In this document: one piece after another, positions 57,365 to 64,000 of the stretch
How positions within the stretch are numbered: the stretch's first letter is position 1
Layout: every line of letters starts with the position of its first letter
Assembly: GCF_028618575.1 (NCBI RefSeq)
Contig: NZ_JAQITA010000006.1
Span: 1-64,000, forward strand
Direction of reading: 5' to 3'
DNA length: 64,000 nt
DNA from: Bartonella sp. ML70XJBT.G
GTDB taxonomy: Bacteria > Pseudomonadota > Alphaproteobacteria > Rhizobiales > Rhizobiaceae
Made by a program: the position numbers and the translations under genes
The notes under the pieces: model-generated
Seen by the model: only the letters and a program-made list of their open reading frames with translations
Database searches by the model: none
What the model was told of the DNA's origin: nothing

Positions 57365-57674
57365 CTCTTCCTAGTGCTTGGTCAAAGTACGAAAATACCC
57401 CTTTGCACAGCATATAAAGATATGTTGAGTGCTTTCTTCTCTCCTGTAAAATCTATAATTAGAGAACATAGCTTGCTTTTTAAAGATATAACTTAGAGTA
57501 GCAGTTAAATTTTTCCATGTTTTAGCTATATCCGCTATACTTCAGTCATCCACATAAAAAGCGATCTGGTTTTCTTTCATTTGCTATAGTATGACTGCTT
57601 TATCTTATGGTCAGCGTACTAAACTTCAAAATTTCTATTCTATGACCACTATCTCTCTCATCTGTTTGAATAGT
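57365..57674. other. Intergenic between convergent fabI and gpsA
   Basis: 310 AT-rich bases; no gene. Terminators of both genes should be here but I see no clear hairpin. Confidence 0.35.
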
Positions 57675-58697
57675 TTAGAAACATACTGTATCACGTATTT
57701 CATCTTTGAGTGCTCGGCTCAATAATGTATTTGCTGCTTCGATTACACTTTTATCGCAAAATAATATTTGATAGATTTGCTCTGTAATTGGCATTTCTAC
57801 TCCTATGCGTTGTGCTAATGCATGCACTTCTTTCGTATTTAAATAACCTTCAACAACTTGGCCAACCTGTTTTTCCGCTTCTTTTATATTCATTCCTTGA
57901 CCAAGCAGCATACCAAAACGGCGATTGCGCGATTGATTATCAGTACATGTTAAAACCAAATCGCCTAAGCCTGTCATACCCATAAATGTGGAAAGTTCAG
58001 CGCCCATAGCAACACCCAAACGACTGATTTCAGCTAAGCCTCGTGTGATGAGCGCTATTCGAGCATTTGCCCCAAATCCCATGCCATCTGATATTCCTGC
58101 ACCAATGGCAATAACATTTTTGACCGTTCCACCCAATTGAACGCCAATCATATCAGAATTTTTATAAACTCTCAAAGCCTTATCACAATGAAAAAGTTGC
58201 TGTAGCTCTTTACTAAATTCAGCATCAGAAGCTGCTACTGTAATTGCTGTAGGCAAACCAATGGCAATCTCCTTGGCAAAGGTTGGTCCAGAAAAAACAG
58301 CTAAAGGAATTTTATCTCCTAAAATTTCACAAGCAACTTCTTGTAAAAGGCGTCCTGTACCATGCTCCAAGCCCTTCGTTACCCATATAATACGTGAATG
58401 TTGATCCAAATAAGGTTGAATATTGTATAATACTTGGTGAAATATATGACTTGGAACAGCAATTAATATATTTCGGCTTGCTGTTATTGCAGTTTCAAGC
58501 GAAACTTCGGGAGATAGATTTTCAGGAAATTGAATATCTGGTAAAAATGCTTGATTGCAGCGATATTTCTGTAATTCTTTGATATGCTGAGGATTATGAC
58601 CCCAAAGTAAAACACGATGGCCATTACGAGCCAAAGCAATCGCCAACGCCGTGCCAAAAGAACCAGCACCAATAATTGTTATCGAAACGGCTTTCAT
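57675..58697 (-). CDS. gpsA: Glycerol-3-phosphate dehydrogenase [NAD(P)+], 340 aa
   Basis: Reduces dihydroxyacetone phosphate to glycerol-3-phosphate for phospholipid synthesis. Rossmann motif [14 protein letters not shown] at the N-terminus; [21 protein letters not shown]; catalytic Lys in [24 protein letters not shown]. Normal length. Start ATG 58697. Single gene. Confidence 0.97.
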   Translation of the reverse strand: MKAVSITIIGAGSFGTALAIALARNGHRVLLWGHNPQHIKELQKYRCNQAFLPDIQFPENLSPEVSLETAITASRNILIAVPSHIFHQVLYNIQPYLDQHSRIIWVTKGLEHGTGRLLQEVACEILGDKIPLAVFSGPTFAKEIAIGLPTAITVAASDAEFSKELQQLFHCDKALRVYKNSDMIGVQLGGTVKNVIAIGAGISDGMGFGANARIALITRGLAEISRLGVAMGAELSTFMGMTGLGDLVLTCTDNQSRNRRFGMLLGQGMNIKEAEKQVGQVVEGYLNTKEVHALAQRIGVEMPITEQIYQILFCDKSVIEAANTLLSRALKDEIRDTVCF

Positions 58698-58993
58698 CAA
58701 ACTTTCTGATTATTCTCCAAATTTCTCTTTGTAGTCCGTTATGGCTTCATTCTAACATACTGTGAAATCTTTTCAAAATTCTCATACCTTCTGTATTCAA
58801 GCGTATGAAAATAATATTATAGCTTCTCCAAATGACTGCTTATCTCAGGTCAAATTGAGGTTACACTTAAGTCCCCATAAACTTTCTCGTTTAAAATAAA
58901 CGTATATTCAAAATGATGCCTCTTCAATTTCCTCTCTAGCCCTCTGTTTATCACTCACCTTAGCCCCAATAAACTTGTTTATAACGAACTCTC

Positions 58994-59023
58994 GCAAAAA
59001 AGCCAATGCACTTGGCATTGGCT
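58994..59023 (-). terminator. Terminator of the cyo operon
   Basis: Perfect 9-bp stem AGCCAATGC / GCATTGGCT (59001-59023) with a 5-base loop, followed on the minus strand by TTTTTT. About 28 bases past the cyoD stop. Confidence 0.88.
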
Positions 59024-59050
59024 CTATGAATCTTGTTATTTTTGATAATT

Positions 59051-59647
59051 TTATTGCACAGGCGTTTGCATGCTTGGTGTTTGTTCCATAGGCATTTCCA
59101 CACCTGGTGCTTGCTCTACAGGAGCCGGCATACTTGGCTCTTGCCCCATAGGCATTTCCACACCTGGTGCTTGCTCTACATGAGCTGGCATACTTGGCTC
59201 TTGCTCTGTAGCAACCTGAGTGCTTAATAAATCTCCTGCTGGCTTTTGTTTTTCTGATAATTTTCCTGTCGATATAGAACTATCTTCTGTTGTTCTTTCC
59301 GGCTCAATAATACGTCCTGAACCACCCATCATATTATAATTTAAATGGGAAATAGCCCACCACGTACCACCAATAATAATCAAAACGCAAATGGCCGCAA
59401 ACCACAAAGCGCTTAAATTCCATTTCGCATCTGGACCAGAATTCAAGTGCAAAAAGAAAACAACCTGCACTATAATTTGAATAATCGCCATTCCAATAAG
59501 ATATGCAACTTTTGTACTAATCGCCCAGCTCTCCATCATTCCATACATCACAGGAATAAAAGAACCTAAAGTAAAAAATATCGCGAGAATAAAGCCGATT
59601 AAATAGGAACCAGTACTGGGACCATGTGTTTCGTTTTGCATGTTCAT
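59051..59647 (-). CDS. cyoD: Cytochrome bo quinol oxidase subunit IV with repeat-bearing tail, 198 aa
   Basis: Small membrane subunit of the bo-type ubiquinol oxidase. Residues about 1-105 are a normal CyoD with three helices (GSYLIGFILAIFFTLGSFIP, VAYLIGMAIIQIIVQVVFFL, LWFAAICVLIIIGGTWW). The remaining 90 residues are unusual: a hydrophilic stretch and then a 20-residue repeat (EPSMPAPVEQAPGVEMPMEQ), two full copies and a partial third, ending TPVQ. The usual CyoD is about 110 residues. By topology the C-terminus should face one side of the membrane as a soluble tail. Start at ATG 59647, overlapping the cyoC stop (TAATG). Last gene of the operon. Confidence 0.93.
   Translation of the reverse strand: MNMQNETHGPSTGSYLIGFILAIFFTLGSFIPVMYGMMESWAISTKVAYLIGMAIIQIIVQVVFFLHLNSGPDAKWNLSALWFAAICVLIIIGGTWWAISHLNYNMMGGSGRIIEPERTTEDSSISTGKLSEKQKPAGDLLSTQVATEQEPSMPAHVEQAPGVEMPMGQEPSMPAPVEQAPGVEMPMEQTPSMQTPVQ
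59071..59210 (-). repeat. 60-bp tandem repeat in the 3' end of cyoD
   Basis: Units at 59091-59150 and 59151-59210 are near identical; about half a unit precedes them (59071-59090 area). The period is exactly 60 bases (20 codons), so gain or loss keeps the frame. Confidence 0.85.
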
Positions 59648-60312
59648 TACAGCGCTCCTAACAGATAAACCATGGTGAAAACACCAACCCATACAATATC
59701 AAGCAAATGCCAAAAAATTGAAAGGCATGCTAAACGCGTTTTATTATCCTGATCCAAACCACTCCGACGTAGATGAAAAAACATCACCACCATCCAGAGA
59801 AGACCAACACTCACATGAAGACCATGGGTGCCAACCAAAGCAAAAAACGCTGACCAATAAGCAGATAAAACTTCTTTTCCAAAAAGCTTTAAACCCGTTG
59901 CAGGGTCAATACCAGCATAAGCACCAGGATCGTAATAAAATACTTCGCCCAAAAGTTCATGGAATTCGTAAATTTCCATGCCAATAAAGCAACATCCAAG
60001 TACAAAAGTAATAGCCATCCATAAACGCACACCACTGAGATGCCCCTTATGGGTTTGTACCATCACAAACCCATAAGTAATTGATGAAAGCAACAAAATA
60101 GCAGTTTCAACCAAGACAAACTTTAAATCAATAAATTCACTGCCTGCTTTTCCTCCACCGTAAGAAGCGGAAAAAACAGCGAAACTTGAAAAAAGTGTCG
60201 AAAATAGGATCAAATCCGAAAGGATATAAACCCAGAAACCAAACGTCATGACGGAACTATTGTCGTGATGATGCTCATCAATGTGAGTCTTCTTCATTGC
60301 CATCGTACTCAT
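59647..60312 (-). CDS. cyoC: Cytochrome bo quinol oxidase subunit III, 221 aa
   Basis: Five-helix membrane subunit of the oxidase. A His-rich N-terminus (DEHHHDNS) precedes FGFWVYILSDLILFSTLF, a family signature; GTHGLHVSVGLLWMVVM and FWHLLDIVWVGVFTMVYL complete it. Starts inside the cyoB stop (ATGA), so translation is coupled. Confidence 0.97.
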   Translation of the reverse strand: MSTMAMKKTHIDEHHHDNSSVMTFGFWVYILSDLILFSTLFSSFAVFSASYGGGKAGSEFIDLKFVLVETAILLLSSITYGFVMVQTHKGHLSGVRLWMAITFVLGCCFIGMEIYEFHELLGEVFYYDPGAYAGIDPATGLKLFGKEVLSAYWSAFFALVGTHGLHVSVGLLWMVVMFFHLRRSGLDQDNKTRLACLSIFWHLLDIVWVGVFTMVYLLGAL

Positions 60313-62327
60313 ACTGTTACTCCTTGTTTTTTAAGGACAGCTGTAAAAGCATCTTCTGTCTTTTGCACTTCTTCAGCTGGAATATAGTAACCATGATGAT
60401 CACCTGTTAATGAATGACACACTATCGTCGCCACAAAGCCAATCATTCCAATCGCAACGAGCCACCAAATATGCCAAACAAGCGCAAAACCAACAACTAA
60501 TGAAAAGAACCCAGCAATAATTCCAGCCGATGTATTTGACGGCATATGAATTTTTGAAAATCCACTTGTTGGACGCTGATAACCATTTTTCTTCATATTC
60601 CAATAGGCATCGTCAGAGTGTACCTCTGGAATAATGGCAAAATTGTAAGAAGGTGGCGGTGAAGAGGTAAACCATTCAAGTGTACGTGCATCACCCCAAG
60701 AATCATTGAGCGTTACTGGTAAGCGTCCCTTATGCTTAATACCGTACCAAATTGCCAAAACAACTTGCAGCACAAAACAAAGGATACCAAGTAAGATAAT
60801 AAAAGCTCCTAGTGCTGCAATTATAAACATCGGCTGCCAACTAGGCTCCATGTAATGTTGAAGACGACGCGTCGCACCCATGAGCCCAAGCGCATAAATT
60901 GGAAAAAAGGCAAGATAAAAACCAATGAACCAACACCAGAAAGATGCAATGCCTAGCATCCGATTTGGTTTATAACCAAAAACTTTTGGAAACCAAAAAG
61001 CAAGTCCAGCTAAGTAGGCAAACACAACACCTCCGATAATTGTGTGGTGGAAATGCGCTATCAAAAACAACGAATTATGAAATTGCCAATCCGCAGGCAC
61101 AATAGATAGCAAAACACCTGTTAAGCCACCTCCAACAAATGTAAAGATCATCCCCATGCACCAAAGCATTGGAGGCTCAAAACGTATCCGCCCTTTATAC
61201 ATGGTTAGTAACCAATTAAAGACTTTTACACCCGTTGGAACGGCAATGATCATCGTAGCAATACCAAAGAAGGTGTTTACAACTTCACCCCCACCCATGG
61301 TAAAGAAATGATGTCCCCAAACAAGAAGTGAAAGGATTAAAATAACCAACATTGCCCATACCATTGAAGTATAACCAAAAAGGCGTTTTGAAGAAAACGT
61401 CGAGACAACTTCAGAAACAATCCCAAAAGCAGGGACAACCAAAACATAAACTTCAGGATGCCCAAAAATCCAAACATAGTTAATCCATACCATTGGATTT
61501 CCGCCACCAACATTGGTAAAAAAATTCATGCCCAAATAACGGTCACATGCCAAGAGAGCAAACGCTACAGCTAAGACAGGATAAATCACTAAAATAAGAA
61601 CATTACTAACGAAAGCACTCCAACAAAAGACGGGCATTTTCATCATCGTCATACCAGGTGCCCGCATTTTTATCATCGTTGCAACAAAATTGATTGCTCC
61701 CATCGTTGTTGCAATACCAGACAGTTGAAGTGACCACAAATAATAGTCTACCCCCGTATCTGGACTTCCTTGCAACTCTGTGAAAGGTGGATACATCAAC
61801 CAGCCACCACGACCAAAATTACCAACACCTAGTGATATGTTAATGAGTATTGCTCCTGCAGCTGTAATCCAAAATCCCAAATTATTGGCAAAAGGAAAAG
61901 CAACATCACGAGCACCAATTTGAAGTGGTATAATATAATTGAAAAGACCAAATAATATCGGCGTGGCCATGAAGAAAATCATTATAGTACCGTGAGCCGA
62001 AAAAATCTGATCAAAATGATCAGGAGGTAAATAACCCGCCGTTTCGCTCCCCAGAGCCAAAGCCTGATGCGTTCGCATCATAATTGCGTCCGCGAAACCG
62101 CGAACAAGCATAATAATACCAAGCACTATATACATAATGCCAATGCGTTTATGGTCAACTGTTGTAATCCAATTTCGCCATAAGACTCCCCACCATCCAA
62201 GCACTGTCAAAGCAAGAACAGCAATTAAACCACCCACAACAATCGCAATACACGTGTATAAAACGATCGGTTCATGTGCCAGCGCGTGAAAAGCACCAGC
62301 TGTAGGATCTGTAAGTCTTCCAAACAT
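60309..62327 (-). CDS. cyoB: Cytochrome bo quinol oxidase subunit I, 672 aa
   Basis: Catalytic subunit with haem b, haem o3 and CuB; reduces oxygen to water and pumps protons. FSAHGTIMIFFMATP carries a haem His; WIFGHPEVYVLVVPAFG has the CuB His with the cross-linked Tyr; LLVWGHHFFTMG has the two further CuB His; LIAHFHHTIIGG holds the haem ligands. About 14-15 helices as in E. coli CyoB. Follows cyoA after 75 bases. Confidence 0.98.
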   Translation of the reverse strand: MFGRLTDPTAGAFHALAHEPIVLYTCIAIVVGGLIAVLALTVLGWWGVLWRNWITTVDHKRIGIMYIVLGIIMLVRGFADAIMMRTHQALALGSETAGYLPPDHFDQIFSAHGTIMIFFMATPILFGLFNYIIPLQIGARDVAFPFANNLGFWITAAGAILINISLGVGNFGRGGWLMYPPFTELQGSPDTGVDYYLWSLQLSGIATTMGAINFVATMIKMRAPGMTMMKMPVFCWSAFVSNVLILVIYPVLAVAFALLACDRYLGMNFFTNVGGGNPMVWINYVWIFGHPEVYVLVVPAFGIVSEVVSTFSSKRLFGYTSMVWAMLVILILSLLVWGHHFFTMGGGEVVNTFFGIATMIIAVPTGVKVFNWLLTMYKGRIRFEPPMLWCMGMIFTFVGGGLTGVLLSIVPADWQFHNSLFLIAHFHHTIIGGVVFAYLAGLAFWFPKVFGYKPNRMLGIASFWCWFIGFYLAFFPIYALGLMGATRRLQHYMEPSWQPMFIIAALGAFIILLGILCFVLQVVLAIWYGIKHKGRLPVTLNDSWGDARTLEWFTSSPPPSYNFAIIPEVHSDDAYWNMKKNGYQRPTSGFSKIHMPSNTSAGIIAGFFSLVVGFALVWHIWWLVAIGMIGFVATIVCHSLTGDHHGYYIPAEEVQKTEDAFTAVLKKQGVTV

Positions 62328-62402
62328 TTCTCAACCCGTATCAGATAAATTTCATTTTAAAAAAACCTTATTTTTAAAAGGTCTCTTTCTCGATTGATGC
62401 AC

Positions 62403-63374
62403 TCAATAACCATCAGGATCAAAAACTGAACAAAGTGCACCCCAAAGTGTCTGAGCTGCAGCTCGCTTCATTAAATCTTCATTACACACCGTATTTGCAT
62501 CAACACATCGATTAACAATCCGGTAGTAGAGCTGCTTCTCAACAGGTGCAAAATAACGTACCTCAGCATCCTTTTCCTTCGCAGCAATATCACCCATACG
62601 AGGCGCAATAGAAAGCTGACGATAAGATGCACGATCAAGTACTTGACCATGGGCCCGAGCTTTAGCAACCCAATTATCAAAATCCTGCAAAGATACAGAA
62701 TGCCATTTAAATCGCATTCCTGCGAAACCATCACCACTGTAATTCGCCGAAGTTCCGTTGAATACTCCTTGCTTATCAGCAACCAAATGCAATTTAGAAT
62801 TCATTTGTGGCATAGCATAAAGAACCGTGCCCAGTTTTGGTACCCAAAAAGCATTAACAGAATTCTCTGACGTCAACTGCAATAAAACTTGGCGACCTTC
62901 AGGTGCATAAATTTCATTGACTGCTGCAATACCATATTGAGGATAAATAAAAACCCATTTCCAATCCGTAGCCACAACATTTATCTGCAACGGCTCCCCT
63001 TCACCAACAATTTCCGTGGGAAGCGGATTTTCTGGTTCAAGCTTATAGGTGTAATAGGCAGTCAACGCACCCAAAACACACACGATAACAATTGGAATGC
63101 CCCACATAACTGCTTCAATTTTATTGGAATGCCCCCAATCAGGTAAATATTCTGCTGACGTGTTCGACGCATGATATTTAATAGCCAAAAATACGACACT
63201 CACCATGACTGGAATCACAACGCAAAGCATAACAGCAACACAAATAACAATCAAAATAAGCTGTTGCCGCGCAACATATCCCGCCGGGTGAAGAACGTCA
63301 AACTTACAACCTGATAAAAGCAACACAACCCCTAAAATTACGAGCATCTTTATTCGTTTAACAAAGTTTTTCAT
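62403..63374 (-). CDS. cyoA: Cytochrome bo quinol oxidase subunit II (lipoprotein), 323 aa
   Basis: Subunit with two N-terminal helices and a periplasmic cupredoxin domain. I start at ATG 63374 (MKNFVKRIK) with AGGTG upstream; it gives a lipoprotein signal with lipobox LLSGC, Cys23. Longer in-frame starts would bury this signal. The CuA ligands of cytochrome c oxidases are absent, as expected for a quinol oxidase; DWKWVFIYPQYGIA and FWVPKLGTVLYAMPQM mark the family. First gene of cyoABCD. Confidence 0.96.
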   Translation of the reverse strand: MKNFVKRIKMLVILGVVLLLSGCKFDVLHPAGYVARQQLILIVICVAVMLCVVIPVMVSVVFLAIKYHASNTSAEYLPDWGHSNKIEAVMWGIPIVIVCVLGALTAYYTYKLEPENPLPTEIVGEGEPLQINVVATDWKWVFIYPQYGIAAVNEIYAPEGRQVLLQLTSENSVNAFWVPKLGTVLYAMPQMNSKLHLVADKQGVFNGTSANYSGDGFAGMRFKWHSVSLQDFDNWVAKARAHGQVLDRASYRQLSIAPRMGDIAAKEKDAEVRYFAPVEKQLYYRIVNRCVDANTVCNEDLMKRAAAQTLWGALCSVFDPDGY

Positions 63375-63489
63375 TTCACCTGCCCCATCATACATACCAG
63401 AAGTTGCCATCAAAACATGACAAAATCTTAACGATATGCTTACCAATTTAAAAAGAATTATCAAGTAAATTCAAATGCCCTCATCAACA

Positions 63490-63954
63490 TTATACAACTT
63501 TTGATTCCTCTCTGCCCAATTTAAGCCTCTTGGCAATATATTCAAGCGCAAACCAATACCCATCGCTCCCACAACCGGCAATGACAGCATCCACACCAGC
63601 AGACGTATAAGAGTGGTAGCGAAAGGACTCACGATGATAAATATGAGATAAATGAACCTCTACTTTTGTCCCTGTAAATATTTTTAAAGCATCAAGAATT
63701 GCAACAGAGGTATGGCTATAAGCAGCAGGATTGATTATCAATCCTGCACTCATTCCAACCGCTTCCTGTATCCACTCTACCAATTGCCCCTCATAATTGC
63801 TTTGATGGAAATGTACGACTATACCCGCTCTGGTTGCCCATTCCTTGCAAAATTTTTCAATATCTTCTAGAGTTTCAGTTCCATAGATCTCTGGCTCACG
63901 TTGCCCAAGAAAATTTAAATTAGGACCATTTAAAACCGTTATAATTGTAGACAT
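63490..63954 (-). CDS. aroQ: 3-dehydroquinate dehydratase, type II, 154 aa
   Basis: Third step of the shikimate pathway. VLNGPNLNFLGQREPEIYG includes the catalytic Tyr; INPAAYSHTSVAILDAL and VEVHLSHIYHRESFR contain the active-site Asn, His and substrate-binding residues. Two adjacent ATG codons; I choose the second (63954) because AGAGG is six bases away. Normal length. Confidence 0.97.
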   Translation of the reverse strand: MSTIITVLNGPNLNFLGQREPEIYGTETLEDIEKFCKEWATRAGIVVHFHQSNYEGQLVEWIQEAVGMSAGLIINPAAYSHTSVAILDALKIFTGTKVEVHLSHIYHRESFRYHSYTSAGVDAVIAGCGSDGYWFALEYIAKRLKLGREESKVV

Positions 63955-64000
63955 CATAAGCCTCTTTTTCGTCGACCATCACTTATAAAAAATTTAGCAC

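Overview
The window is AT-rich chromosomal DNA that reads as a Bartonella species (Alphaproteobacteria, Rhizobiales). The main reasons are a tandem array of very long trimeric autotransporter adhesins of the BadA/Vomp type, the order irr - fabA - fabB - fabI, and a cyoABCD quinol oxidase operon. The species cannot be fixed from sequence alone.

Bases 1-20.7 kb hold four head-to-tail trimeric autotransporter adhesin (TAA) genes, all read leftward. One is cut by the left edge and the others encode about 1650, 1770 and 2033 residues. Each complete gene has a signal peptide, YadA-like head repeats, many neck/stalk repeats and a C-terminal YadA membrane anchor, and each is followed by a hairpin terminator. 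Two start regions carry homopolymers (G8 as the ribosome-binding site, T8 as the spacer) that could switch translation. Shared DNA blocks within and between the genes give material for recombination.

Bases 20.7-24.4 kb contain a 1.3 kb gene-free stretch, a phage-type XRE repressor with a perfect 14-bp inverted-repeat operator, and a short divergent set of unrecognised small genes.

Bases 24.4-35.9 kb are an accessory, decaying region that ends at tRNA-Ser(GGA). It holds an intact MFS exporter, a broken thymidylate-kinase-like gene, a SAM methyltransferase preceded by an overlapping 55-codon ORF, an MFS exporter with one frameshift whose stop overlaps the start of an intact ATP-grasp ligase, a small cupin, and an MFS pseudogene with three frameshifts. 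Ligase + exporter + cupin + methyltransferase resembles a small peptide or amino-acid-derived metabolite cassette; this is an inference and the product is unknown.

Bases 35.9-64 kb are mostly core genome: a fused EIIA-HPr-EI phosphotransferase protein, rplU-rpmA, tRNA-Ser(CGA), a VOC-fold protein, pgi, an RND efflux adaptor/pump pair, tRNA-Arg(ACG), fhs, rpsU, a secreted SH3-domain protein with a 12-bp coding repeat, the iron regulator irr, the fabA-fabB-fabI operon, gpsA, cyoABCD (with a repeat-bearing C-terminal extension on CyoD) and aroQ. Intergenic spaces are long and AT-rich, as expected for a reduced genome under decay.
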